Part shown: positions 7,932-17,258 of the stretch, one piece after another
Numbering within the stretch: position 1 is the stretch's first letter
How the letters are laid out: the number at the start of each line of letters is the position of its first letter
Assembly: GCF_000332235.1 (NCBI RefSeq)
Contig: NZ_CM001775.1
Span: 2,758,230 to 2,822,229 of the forward strand
Length of the DNA: 64,000 bases
Source of the DNA: Geminocystis herdmanii PCC 6308
GTDB taxonomy: Bacteria > Cyanobacteriota > Cyanobacteriia > Cyanobacteriales > Cyanobacteriaceae
Direction of reading: 5' to 3'
Made by a program: the position numbers and the translations under genes
Notes under the pieces: generated by a model
The model's database searches: none
What the model was told of the DNA's origin: nothing
The model's input: only the letters and a program-made list of their open reading frames with translations

Positions 7932-10505
7932 ATGACTACAATGAATCAATTACAGCAAAAAATCCTTAACTCTAATTTCTCCGATGAGATTAAATTTTTG
8001 CAAAATAATGTCACTGCTAACCCTCAAGATTTGACAGCAAAATTGAGTTTAGCTACGGCATTAGAACAAGAAAAATTCTACCATGAAGCCATCGAAGTTT
8101 ATCAATCTATTATTGCTCAAGATACCGATAAAGTTTTTACCGATACTGCGAATAAAGCCATTGAAGAAATTACTAAAAAATATTTACTATCGGAAGAAGT
8201 AGAGGAGAAAGAGTTAAGCCAAAATGAGGTAAAACTTAACCTTATTCAAACTATTAATTTATGGCAACAATTTAAAGATTTACCTATTGCTTATAAACAG
8301 TTTATTGCTTTGTTAATTGCTAGTCTAGTTTCTACGGTTGGGGTGGTTATTGCCGGGCGAGTTATTACTAATAATTTAGGTAAAACTCAATTAGAAAAAA
8401 GAGCAATTTCTGAGTTAAATATTACCTCGATCGACTATAATGCTAACCTAGAAAATATTACATCAGGATTTAGGGGCAAAGCCGATAATATTGGCATAGT
8501 TGAAACGGCAAATAGTTATAAAAATGAGGGGAAAATTGAGCCTGATTTGAAAAATATAGTTAGGGGAATTTTAAAAAATGAAATTGATGCAAGGGGTATT
8601 GAATACGCTACCTTAGTCGGCTTAAATGGACGCATAATTGTTAATGCTAATCAAGACAGATTTGGACAAAGTTTTATTCTCGAAAACTTAGTTAGTAGAG
8701 TCATTAAGTCAAGGGAAGTATTAGAAACTAATGTGATTATTCCTCAAAAAGAAATCATTGCTGAAAATCCTAGTTTTGCCGAAAAAGTTGAGGGAGAAAA
8801 TGTCTTAATGAATTTGAGTTTAACTCCTGTTAATGATTTTCAATCACAACAAATGATAGGGGTATTAATGGCAGGAGAATTAGTTAATGATAATAGTCTT
8901 TTATTCCAAGATATTCTCTCGGCTATGGGAGGCGGTTATACGGCTATTTATATGTTTAAAGATAAAACTTTTCATCTGGTTACTTCTATTTTTCAACCAG
9001 TCAATAGTGAAGAATTTATCACTAATATTCCCTTACCTGATACCACTATCTTAGAAGAAATAAAAAAAGGTAATAATGACATCATCACAGGAAGAATGTT
9101 GATAGAAAATCAATGGCATACTATAGCGATTAAACCTTTGCCAGATTTTGAAGGAGAAAATATTGCTTTTTTGGTGCGAGGCACTCCTGAAATTACCTTA
9201 CAACAAATTTTTAATCGCAGTCTTACTTATCAAATTATTGTCGGTTTTTTCAGTCTTATTGTCGCTTTAATTTTAGCTAGTTATTTCAGTAAAATTCTTA
9301 CTCAACCTATCGAAAAATTGCAAATATCCGCCGAAAAAATTGGTAAGGGCGATCGAAATGTACGAGCTAAAGTTACATCTCAAGATGAAGTGGGAAAATT
9401 AGCTCAAACTTTCAATGAAATGGCAATACAAATTGATACCTATACTAAGGAAATGGAAGAAATTGCCCAAGAAAGGGAGAAAGAAGCCCAAATTCAACGA
9501 CAACAACGGGAAAATCTCCAAGAAAATGTAATTAATCTGTTATTAGATATTGAAAAAGCCAGTAAGGGGAATTTAAGTATTCAAGCGGAAGTGGTATCTG
9601 GGGAGGTAGGTTCGATCGCCGATGCGTTTAATGCTACCATGAGAAGTTTAGAAGGATTAGTCAAACAAGTGGTTATCTCCACCAACCAACTCAACCAAAC
9701 CGCCGTCAGTAACCGTGAATCCGTTAATCACCTTGCCCAAAATTCCTACAAGCAAGACAACTCTATTCAGATTATCACAGCTTCTGTCCAAGACATCACC
9801 AGTTCGATCGAACAAATCAGCGAATCCGCGCAAAATGCTGCCGTCATTGCCAGTAAATCTCGTTTTACCGCCCAAGAAGGAGAAGGAATTATCAACGAAA
9901 CTGTTAACAACATTTATCAAATTCGCCATACCGTAGCCGATACCGCCAAAAAAGCGAAAAGATTAGCCGATTCTTCCCAAGAAATCTCCAAAATCGTCCA
10001 TATTATCTCAGGAATCTCCGAAAAAACCAACCTTTTAGCCTTTAACGCCTCCATCGAAGCCGCGCGCGCAGGAGAAAACGGGCAAGGCTTCCGAGTCGTA
10101 GCTGACGAGGTACGAAGACTAGCAGAACAAGTTACATTTTCTACCCAAGAAATTGAGCAATTAGTCGAGGCAATTCAAGAAGAAACAGGAGATATGATGA
10201 CAATGATGGAGCAAAGCACTACTCAAGTAGTTGCAGGAACTAAATTAGTGCAAAATACCAAAGAAACCCTGCAAAAATTATCAGGAATTAGTAACGAAAT
10301 AGACACACTTTTACAGTCAATTTCAGAAAGTACTATCAATCAAAAATTAATCTCTCAGAAAGTGAATAAAAAAATGGAAGAAGTTGCCGTTGTCACCAAA
10401 GAAATTGCCGAAGAATCTAACACTGTTTCTCAGTCATTGCAGGAATTAGTAACCGTTGCCATGGAGATGCAGAAATCCGCCTCCCGTTTCCAAGTCAGCC
10501 AATAA
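7932..10505 (+). CDS. pilJ: Methyl-accepting chemotaxis protein (PilJ/HmpD type)
   Basis: An 857-residue transducer from the ATG at 7932; the frame stays open further upstream only because it runs through the 43-bp array and C/T tract. Order: a cytoplasmic TPR-like segment (about 1-110, EKFYHEAIEVYQSIIAQD), a transmembrane helix (about 124-146), a sensory region (about 150-430), a second helix (about 434-453), HAMP (about 455-507, ILTQPIEKLQISAEKIGKGD), a coiled coil and the MCP signalling tip near 690-730 (EKTNLLAFNASIEAARAGE). No bilin-type GAF is present, unlike PixJ1, so it fits PilJ (Slr1044)/HmpD better. It should signal through the CheW and CheA genes on either side. Confidence 0.88.
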   Translation: MTTMNQLQQKILNSNFSDEIKFLQNNVTANPQDLTAKLSLATALEQEKFYHEAIEVYQSIIAQDTDKVFTDTANKAIEEITKKYLLSEEVEEKELSQNEVKLNLIQTINLWQQFKDLPIAYKQFIALLIASLVSTVGVVIAGRVITNNLGKTQLEKRAISELNITSIDYNANLENITSGFRGKADNIGIVETANSYKNEGKIEPDLKNIVRGILKNEIDARGIEYATLVGLNGRIIVNANQDRFGQSFILENLVSRVIKSREVLETNVIIPQKEIIAENPSFAEKVEGENVLMNLSLTPVNDFQSQQMIGVLMAGELVNDNSLLFQDILSAMGGGYTAIYMFKDKTFHLVTSIFQPVNSEEFITNIPLPDTTILEEIKKGNNDIITGRMLIENQWHTIAIKPLPDFEGENIAFLVRGTPEITLQQIFNRSLTYQIIVGFFSLIVALILASYFSKILTQPIEKLQISAEKIGKGDRNVRAKVTSQDEVGKLAQTFNEMAIQIDTYTKEMEEIAQEREKEAQIQRQQRENLQENVINLLLDIEKASKGNLSIQAEVVSGEVGSIADAFNATMRSLEGLVKQVVISTNQLNQTAVSNRESVNHLAQNSYKQDNSIQIITASVQDITSSIEQISESAQNAAVIASKSRFTAQEGEGIINETVNNIYQIRHTVADTAKKAKRLADSSQEISKIVHIISGISEKTNLLAFNASIEAARAGENGQGFRVVADEVRRLAEQVTFSTQEIEQLVEAIQEETGDMMTMMEQSTTQVVAGTKLVQNTKETLQKLSGISNEIDTLLQSISESTINQKLISQKVNKKMEEVAVVTKEIAEESNTVSQSLQELVTVAMEMQKSASRFQVSQ

Positions 10506-10553
10506 GGAATTAAGAATTAAGAATTAAGAATTAAGAATTAAGAATTAAGAATA
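10505..10553. repeat. Heptamer array AATTAAG
   Basis: About seven copies of the 7-bp unit AATTAAG start right at the stop of the MCP gene. Heptamer short tandem repeats (STRR) are known from cyanobacteria; related arrays with other units occur elsewhere in this window. Confidence 0.9.
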
Positions 10554-10612
10554 ATGTAGGGATTTAATATATTAAACCCACCCTCCACCAAAAAATCACC
10601 AATAGGAATTAA

Positions 10613-10740
10613 CTCCTTCCCCTCTTCCCCTCCTCCCCCTCTCCCCCTCCTCCCCCTCTTCCCCCCTCTTCCCCTCCTCCCCCCTCTCCCCCCTCCTCCC
10701 CCCTCTTCCCCCCTCTTCCCCCTCCTCCCCCTCTTTCTTT
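10613..10740 (+). repeat. 128-base polypyrimidine tract before CheA gene
   Basis: A nearly unbroken C/T tract made of CCCCTC, CCCCTCC and CCCCTCTT blocks. The complementary strand has many G runs of four to six. An apparent 72-codon frame on the minus strand here (Gly/Arg-rich) is an artefact of the repeat. It separates the MCP and CheA genes, so it lies inside the presumed transcript. Confidence 0.9.
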
Positions 10741-10765
10741 CACTATTCACTATCAACTATTCATT

Positions 10766-13468
10766 ATGTTAGATGCCGTCAGTTTAGCCGCTATTGCTGA
10801 AGAAGCCAGAATCTGTTTTTTAGAAGAAGATGCCCCCGAATATTTAGAAACTTTAACTAAGGGTATTGATGACTTAAAGCAGTCTTTTCAAGTAAGTAAA
10901 AAATCTGATAAAATAACTTTTTTATATAAAGAATTAGGTAGGGCTGCCCACTCTATTAAAGGAGGGGCTGGAATGGCAGAAATGCCCGTAGTTAGTAAGT
11001 TAGCCCATAAAGTAGAGGATATTTTTGAGGCTTTACAGCAGGATAGAATTAGCGATTTTGAGACAACTTTTCAGTTATTAACTTTAGCTATTGATGATTT
11101 AGAAAATTTAGTTAATCTGGAAAAGACTGGCTCAATTTCTGATGATAATAGTGATGAGTTAATGGGAATTTTAGATGAGTTTTTAGCTAACTTAAATCCT
11201 CACGATGAAATCATTGATATTGGTTTTGCTGATGATAGTTTTATCACTATGGCTTTAACTCAAGATTTATCTGCTTGTATTGATAGGGTGAAAGAAACTC
11301 TTGATAATCCCTCTTTAGCTACTGATGATAATATTACTAATAGTCTCAATATTTTACTCGAAGAATGTCAGTTATTAGGTCAGGCTTTAAACTGTGATTG
11401 GTTAGTGCAACTTACGACAGTTATTCGTAATTTACAGCAAAATAATCAAGACTCGATCGAACATTTTACCAGAAGCTCGATCGAAGAAATCGAAAGTCAT
11501 CAAAAACAATTTTTAGAAGGGAATAAAACACCAGTTTTTTCTAGTTATTTTAAAAAAGAAATCCCCGAAGAAAATCGGGATAAGAAGAAAATAGAAGCTA
11601 AGAAAATAAATACCTCTAAGGTAGAGACACAAGAAATAAAACCATCTTCTACTAATAGTCGTAATATAAGAATTTCCCTTGACAAAATTACCAACTTAAG
11701 CAATATAGTTGGACAACTTTTAACTAATTATGAGAGTTTAAAACTATATGAAAATCAATTAACCCAAGCTGGAATAAACCTCAAGAAAAAAACAAAATCT
11801 TTAGCACCAGTCAAAGAAAAAATTGAATCAATGTATGATCAATTAACCATTACTCAAACTAACCTCTTAAATATTAACTCACAAGAGAGTAAAAAAAACT
11901 CAAAAGAATTTGATTCTCTCGAATTTGATGAATATAATCAAGTTCATATTGCTTTACAAAATCTCACAGAATTAATTATTCAAGTGCAGGAAGTAAGGGA
12001 AGATTTTAACTTAGTTAATCGAGAATTTCAGGAAACCTTAATCGAGATGCAAAAGTCTTTAAATATTTTAGATCAAGAATTAAGAAAAGTGCGTCTTGTG
12101 CCGTTTATTAGTTTAGCGGGAAGTTTTATTAAACCCTTAGAAAAACTTAGTCAAAGTTATCAAAAATCAGTACAATTAATTATTGAAGGAAAAGATATAT
12201 TAATAGATCAAAATATTATTGAGATTTTGAGGACACCTTTTAATCATCTTATCAGAAATGCTTTTGATCATGGTATAGAATCTACTAAAACAAGAGAAAA
12301 ACAAGGTAAAACATTACCAGCAACGATTAAATTAACTGCTAAAATCGAAGGAAATAGTGTGATTTTAACCATCGAAGATGATGGGGGAGGTATCGATATA
12401 AATAAGATATATAAAAAAGCCTCCTCTTTAGGTTTATTCCCTAGTAATATCTCTTTAAATGACTTAACCCAAGAAGAAATTTTAAAGATAATTTTTTCGC
12501 CCGGATTTTCGACAAATTCTCAAGTAACTGACTTATCAGGGAGAGGAATGGGCATGGATATTGTCAAAGCAGAAATTGAAAAGTTAAGGGGTACAATTCA
12601 AGTTAATACTAATTTTGGTAAGGGTACAAAATTTAAACTAAAAATTCCTTTAGGATTAAATGTTATCTCTCTTTTATTAGTAAAATTCTCTCAACAAATT
12701 ATTGCTATCCCCTCAGAAAATGTCTTAAAAATTATATCTTTATCTAATCAAAATATTGACAATGATAAAATGCTATGGGAGGGGAAAAAAATTCCTGTTT
12801 ATAACTTATGTCAAATCTTGCCTTATAATGTTAATGTTTCTATGGATATATCCCAAGGTTATATCGGTTTATTATTAAACATAGCAGGGGAAAAAATTAT
12901 CATGAGAGTAGATGCCATTGTAGAAGAAAAACCCCTCGTTGCTAAAAGTTTTGATGATACTGTTGTTATTCCTCCCTATATTGGTGGAGGCACGGTGTTA
13001 GGGAATGGTAATTTTGTACCAATTCTTATTCCTGATTATCTTACTCCCCTCCTGACAACTAAACAAAATCAGAAAATAAATATAAATACCCCCAAAGAAA
13101 AAATCTCTGTCATGGTAATCGATGATTCTGTTACTGTTAGACGCAGTTTAAACCGTGTTTTAAGTCAGGTTGGTTATAATGTCACCCAGTGTCGTGATGG
13201 GAAAGAGGCATGGAATACTCTACAAACTACCAGCCTTTCATTTAATATTGCTATCTGTGATTTGGAGATGCCGGGAGTGGACGGTTACAAGTTCTTACAA
13301 ATGATAAGGGCATCGCAAAATTGGCAACACCTTCCGATTATCATTCTTACCTCACGGGATAATGATTTACACCGTCAAAAAGCCTTCAATTTGGGTGCGA
13401 ATGGTTATATGACTAAGCCTTTTAATCCTCTTAATATTATAGATTCGATCGAACAATTAATTCGATGA
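10766..13468 (+). CDS. pilL: CheA-type hybrid histidine kinase with receiver (PilL type)
   Basis: A 900-residue CheA. The Hpt domain is N-terminal with the phosphorylated His at about H62 (GRAAHSIKGGAGM). A linker of about 250 residues and a dimerisation helix pair follow, then the CheA-type ATPase (LRKVRLVPF, NHLIRNAFDHGIE as N box, IEDDGGGI, GRGMGMDIVK as G boxes), a CheW-like domain (about 630-760) and a C-terminal receiver (VMVIDDSVTVRR, ICDLEMPGVDGY, ILTSR, YMTKPFNP). This is the PilL/PixL/HmpE plan. It ends the operon. No Shine-Dalgarno is evident, and the start follows the polypyrimidine tract by about 25 bases. Confidence 0.92.
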   Translation: MLDAVSLAAIAEEARICFLEEDAPEYLETLTKGIDDLKQSFQVSKKSDKITFLYKELGRAAHSIKGGAGMAEMPVVSKLAHKVEDIFEALQQDRISDFETTFQLLTLAIDDLENLVNLEKTGSISDDNSDELMGILDEFLANLNPHDEIIDIGFADDSFITMALTQDLSACIDRVKETLDNPSLATDDNITNSLNILLEECQLLGQALNCDWLVQLTTVIRNLQQNNQDSIEHFTRSSIEEIESHQKQFLEGNKTPVFSSYFKKEIPEENRDKKKIEAKKINTSKVETQEIKPSSTNSRNIRISLDKITNLSNIVGQLLTNYESLKLYENQLTQAGINLKKKTKSLAPVKEKIESMYDQLTITQTNLLNINSQESKKNSKEFDSLEFDEYNQVHIALQNLTELIIQVQEVREDFNLVNREFQETLIEMQKSLNILDQELRKVRLVPFISLAGSFIKPLEKLSQSYQKSVQLIIEGKDILIDQNIIEILRTPFNHLIRNAFDHGIESTKTREKQGKTLPATIKLTAKIEGNSVILTIEDDGGGIDINKIYKKASSLGLFPSNISLNDLTQEEILKIIFSPGFSTNSQVTDLSGRGMGMDIVKAEIEKLRGTIQVNTNFGKGTKFKLKIPLGLNVISLLLVKFSQQIIAIPSENVLKIISLSNQNIDNDKMLWEGKKIPVYNLCQILPYNVNVSMDISQGYIGLLLNIAGEKIIMRVDAIVEEKPLVAKSFDDTVVIPPYIGGGTVLGNGNFVPILIPDYLTPLLTTKQNQKININTPKEKISVMVIDDSVTVRRSLNRVLSQVGYNVTQCRDGKEAWNTLQTTSLSFNIAICDLEMPGVDGYKFLQMIRASQNWQHLPIIILTSRDNDLHRQKAFNLGANGYMTKPFNPLNIIDSIEQLIR

Positions 13469-13579
13469 TAGGGAATGGAGAATGGAAAATTGAGAATGGA
13501 GAATTAAAAACTCATAAATTTTAACTCCTAATCTCCTCATCTCCTACCTTCACCAAAATACTTTTTCAGTAACGCCTAA

Positions 13580-14356
13580 TTACATTGAGGGAGGACGAAT
13601 ATACTCTTTTACTCCGACAGAGTCTAAATAAAGTTTAATCGCTTCTTTAGTGTCGCCATAATAAGCTATTCTACCTCCATCTAGCCAAATAGTTCGATCG
13701 CACAAATCCTGTACATATTCCAAGCTGTGAGAAACAAACAAAATAGTACTGCTGTTCTCCCATAAATTTTCAATACGGCGACGAGATTTCACCGTAAAAC
13801 GGGCATCCCCTACGGATAAAACCTCATCAAGAATCAAAATATCAGGCTCAACATCTGTCGCTACAGAAAAACCTAACCGCGCTTTCATCCCCGAAGATAG
13901 TGCTTTAACAGGTATTTCTCCATAATCTTCTAACTCTGCAAATTCGAGAATTTCTTGGGTACGAGTCTTCATTTCTTCCTTGGAATAACCCAATAAAACC
14001 CCATACAAAATAATATTATCTTTTACCGACATTTCCATGTTAAAACCCGCCCCCAACTCAATTAATGGTGCAATATTTCCCCTTACTCTCACCATGCCAT
14101 TAGTTGGTTCTAAAATACCACAAATAACCTTTAATAAAGTCGATTTTCCAGCACCATTTGAGCCGATAATTCCGATTTTTTCCCCTTGATAAACTACAAA
14201 ATTAAGTTCTTTTAAAATCTGTTTTTTTGCTGGTTTAGTATATTTACCTTGTAAAAAAGAAATAACCGTTCTTTTCAAATCATAGGAAAATTCTTCTTGA
14301 GTTCTACGCCATAAAGATACATTATCTAATCTAATAACCTCTTGATTCATTGTCAT
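13580..14356 (-). CDS. Polysaccharide ABC exporter ATPase (Wzt/TagH type)
   Basis: A 258-residue ABC ATPase. Walker A is GSNGAGKST (about 65-73), the signature is ALSSGMKARLGF, Walker B is DILILDEVLSVGD and the switch His is in FVSHSLEYV. The long N-terminal lead with W-x-R-R, before the Walker A, is typical of O-antigen and teichoic-acid exporters. It has no C-terminal carbohydrate-binding domain, so it is the short form. It is 51 bases downstream of its permease and should form a two-by-two transporter that exports lipid-linked polysaccharide across the inner membrane. No glycosyltransferase lies next to it, so the cargo is unknown. Confidence 0.92.
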   Translation of the reverse strand: MTMNQEVIRLDNVSLWRRTQEEFSYDLKRTVISFLQGKYTKPAKKQILKELNFVVYQGEKIGIIGSNGAGKSTLLKVICGILEPTNGMVRVRGNIAPLIELGAGFNMEMSVKDNIILYGVLLGYSKEEMKTRTQEILEFAELEDYGEIPVKALSSGMKARLGFSVATDVEPDILILDEVLSVGDARFTVKSRRRIENLWENSSTILFVSHSLEYVQDLCDRTIWLDGGRIAYYGDTKEAIKLYLDSVGVKEYIRPPSM

Positions 14357-14407
14357 TTTTATAATAATAAATATAAGTAAAATATAATCAACAAAATAAT
14401 AATAATT

Positions 14408-15235
14408 TTAGAGTAAATCCATAAAAGATGATTCTACTTTTTTAAAAAATAACCATCCTATGGTTAAAATAATTATGCCACTTAAAAAGCCTCTCATCAA
14501 ATGACTTAATTCGGGTAAAGTACCATTTAAACTGATTTCTCTTAAACTCTCAATAATAGGCACTAAGGGATTAAGATAGAGAATCGGTTGCACTCTAGCC
14601 GGGATAATTTCCGCAGGATAAAATACGGGGCTAGTAATCCAGACAACAAAAGTTGCTATCTCATAAAAGTAGCCTAAATCTCGGAAAAATACGAATAATG
14701 CACTTACGAAAAAACCAACTCCTGTACACACTAAAACTAAGGCAATAAAAGGGAATAATAATAGTAAAATATTTAAAGGATTATGGGTTTTTACTAAAGT
14801 TACGATCGCTAATAACGGAAATGAACCGACCATAAATTGAAAAATATTTGCCGCAATCATCGAAAGAGGAAAAACAGGAACAGGTAACTTAATTTTGTTT
14901 AGTAAATCACCATTTACAACTACACTACTTAGGGCTTGAGTGGTGGAAGAATTATAAAAATTAATTATTAATAAACCAGTAAAAGCAGCTAACATATAAT
15001 TGACGATCGAACCACCGAAATATGTAGCAAATGTTGTACCAAAAATAGCAGTATATAAACCAGTCATAATTAAAGGATTTAATAAAGACCAATATACCCC
15101 TAAAAAAGAGCCTCGATAACGAGCATTTAAACTTTGAGGAACTAAAACAGAAAGAAGTTCCCAATAACGTTTAATGTCATCTCCAAAAGGTAATTTATCA
15201 ACAATATTTAGATTTTTTTTTCTGGTTAATACCAT
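14408..15235 (-). CDS. Polysaccharide ABC exporter permease (Wzm/TagG type)
   Basis: A 275-residue ABC-2 type integral membrane protein with about six hydrophobic helices. Family marks are LNARYRGSFLGVYWSLLNPL near the N-terminus, FFRDLGYFYEIATFVVWITSPVFYPAEI in the centre (given here as its overall pattern) and LNPLVPIIESLREI before the last helix. It is the first gene of a two-gene operon with the ATPase. The pair is the minimal transporter of ATP-dependent O-antigen/exopolysaccharide export in cyanobacteria. Confidence 0.9.
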   Translation of the reverse strand: MVLTRKKNLNIVDKLPFGDDIKRYWELLSVLVPQSLNARYRGSFLGVYWSLLNPLIMTGLYTAIFGTTFATYFGGSIVNYMLAAFTGLLIINFYNSSTTQALSSVVVNGDLLNKIKLPVPVFPLSMIAANIFQFMVGSFPLLAIVTLVKTHNPLNILLLLFPFIALVLVCTGVGFFVSALFVFFRDLGYFYEIATFVVWITSPVFYPAEIIPARVQPILYLNPLVPIIESLREISLNGTLPELSHLMRGFLSGIIILTIGWLFFKKVESSFMDLL

Positions 15236-15394
15236 AAATATTTAACAATAATAATTGACTATTTGTTCGTGAACTGAGATCATTCTATCTTAGAGTTACT
15301 TCGCTTTTTTGTCACCTCTGATTTTTTGAGGAGATGAGAGATAAGCTGACTGCCTGACACATTTACATATACTCTCCAACAACAAAAACATAAG

Positions 15395-15645
15395 TAGGGT
15401 TTGCCTCATAGTATTTTGCTGAGGGTAGGGAAAAGGGAAGAGGGAAAAGGAAAAAGGGAATAACTAACAAAAATCAAGGTTTTAAGGTTTTGCACAGACA
15501 TATTATTATAAAAGTATTTTATTATAAATAATATAAAAAATGCTCATTTTTTGAATAAAAATCCTTAAAACTGCGCACTTTTCCTTAATGTATTATATCT
15601 AAACCATTGATTTTAATAGGTTTCTGAGTTATTCAGCAAACCCTA
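15395..15645. mobile_element. MITE-like element, copy 1
   Basis: A 251-bp non-coding element with ends TAGGGTTTGC (15395-15404) and GCAAACCCTA (15636-15645), a perfect 10-bp inverted repeat including flanking TA on both sides. A TA duplication fits the IS630/Tc1-mariner group. The interior shares AATCAAGGTTTTAAGGTTTTGCA, AATAAAAATCCTTAAAACTG and CGCACTTTT with a second copy at 44147-44392 and a degraded one near 50979-51121 (pieces named are shared with small changes). It has no transposase. Its right end forms the last codons and stop of panC-cmk. Confidence 0.82.
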
Positions 15646-17146
15646 AGTAACTTATTATCTTGTTAATTACTTCCTCTATCGTGAGGTTATCGGTGATAAG
15701 CTCGATCGAATCTTCTGCTTTTTTTAAAGGTGCAATATCACGAGTACTATCAAGATAATCTCTTTGTTCAATATCCGCAATTAATTGTTGTAAATTAATG
15801 TTATTTTCTCCTTGATTTTCTAAGTCAATTAACCGCCTTTTTGCCCTTGCTAAAGGAGAAGCGGTTAAGAAAATTTTAAATTCCGCTTCGGGAAAAACAT
15901 TCGTGCCAATATCTCTCCCCTCCGCTACAATTCCTCCTTGTTTACCGTATTCTTGTTGCAATCTTACCATTTTTTCCCTAACGGCTTTTTGAGCTGCAAC
16001 CTTGGATACGTTAGCTGTAACGGCAGAAGTGCGAATTTCTTTGGTTACGTCTTGGTTATTCACTTTCACTGTTACGGGAATATTTAAGTCATCACTGGGT
16101 AATAATTCGATCGAGGCGGTGTTGACTAATTGTTCAACTAATTTCTCATCATCGATATTGAGATTATTTTTCATGACTAGCCAAGTAATTGCTCGATACA
16201 TTGCCCCCGTGTCAAGGTAAATAAACCCTAATTCCTGCGCTACACGACGGCTAACGGTGGATTTTCCTGCTCCTGCTGGTCCATCTATGGCTATAATTGG
16301 TTTTTTCACGGTTAAAATTAGATTATCGATTAAGCGAGTTTGACCACAAAATACTGCGATCGACATTAAAGCAGACTCTGTGATCTTTGTCAAAGGTTGT
16401 AAAGTTTTTCGATGGACTATTTCGGCATATTGTAAAGTTAAAAGGGGATGATTTTTAAATTGATGTTCGATAATTTTGATTAAATTTTTAGTGTTTTTTT
16501 CACCATCTAAAAAAGCCTGTTTTGCTAAAGTTAAACTCTTAAATAATAAAGTCGCTTCTTGCTTTTCTTCTAAAGTTAAATACTGATTACGAGAACTTAA
16601 AGCCAAGCCTGATGCTTCTCGAATAATAGCACAAGAGCGAATTTTAACGGGAATATTCAGATCATTAACCATTTTTCTAATAATTGCTACCTGTTGTGCA
16701 TCTTTTTGCCCAAAATAGGCGATATTAGGCTTAACTAAGTTAAATAATTTTGTTACAATGGTTGCTACTCCTTGAAAATGTCCTTCTCGATATTTTCCAC
16801 ACATTACCGACATCATGGAAGCAGGAGGCACAACTAAGGTAGTTTCTTGATTAACAATTTCTTGGGGAGAGGGAGTAAATAAAAGATTAACTCCTAATTT
16901 TTCGCAAATTGTCTTGTCTTCGGCTAATTGTCGGGGATATTTATCTAAATCTTCATTTTTGCTAAATTGTAGGGGATTAACAAAAATACTCACTATCACA
17001 TAATCATTTTCTCTCATCGCCTGTTTAATTAAACTTTTATGCCCTAGATGTAATGCTCCCATAGTGGGAACAAAACCAACCTTAAGATTAGCTAAAATTT
17101 TTGCTCTTTCTTTCTCTAATTCTGTGATACTGGTTACAATTAACAT
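15629..17146 (-). CDS. panC/cmk: Bifunctional pantothenate synthetase/cytidylate kinase
   Basis: A 505-residue fusion found in cyanobacteria. Residues 1-275 are pantoate-beta-alanine ligase (last step of pantothenate synthesis) with PTMGALHLGH as the HIGH motif (about 28-36) and ASGLALSSRN as the second nucleotide-binding motif. Residues about 284-505 are cytidylate kinase (CMP/dCMP phosphorylation), with the P-loop GPAGAGKST at 289-297, YLDTGAMYRA and GRDIGTNVFP. The two activities are unrelated; the fusion is an established cyanobacterial trait. The last residues (LGFAE) and stop codon are encoded by the end of the MITE at 15395-15645, so the native C-terminus was probably changed slightly. 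Confidence 0.95.
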   Translation of the reverse strand: MLIVTSITELEKERAKILANLKVGFVPTMGALHLGHKSLIKQAMRENDYVIVSIFVNPLQFSKNEDLDKYPRQLAEDKTICEKLGVNLLFTPSPQEIVNQETTLVVPPASMMSVMCGKYREGHFQGVATIVTKLFNLVKPNIAYFGQKDAQQVAIIRKMVNDLNIPVKIRSCAIIREASGLALSSRNQYLTLEEKQEATLLFKSLTLAKQAFLDGEKNTKNLIKIIEHQFKNHPLLTLQYAEIVHRKTLQPLTKITESALMSIAVFCGQTRLIDNLILTVKKPIIAIDGPAGAGKSTVSRRVAQELGFIYLDTGAMYRAITWLVMKNNLNIDDEKLVEQLVNTASIELLPSDDLNIPVTVKVNNQDVTKEIRTSAVTANVSKVAAQKAVREKMVRLQQEYGKQGGIVAEGRDIGTNVFPEAEFKIFLTASPLARAKRRLIDLENQGENNINLQQLIADIEQRDYLDSTRDIAPLKKAEDSIELITDNLTIEEVINKIISYLGFAE

Positions 17147-17258
17147 TTATCTAAAAGATTATTAATAGTTGATGATGACTAATTTAATTAACCCATTTTA
17201 CCGTTTTATTGTTAATATTTCTGTCTCACTTATCAATCCTAATAGTATCAAAAAAACC

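Noticed and set aside
9657-9936. Open frames on both strands inside the MCP signalling region
   Set aside because: Shadow frames inside a clear MCP coding sequence.
10538-10756. Gly/Arg-rich 72-codon frame
   Set aside because: Its codons are only the complement of the polypyrimidine tract.
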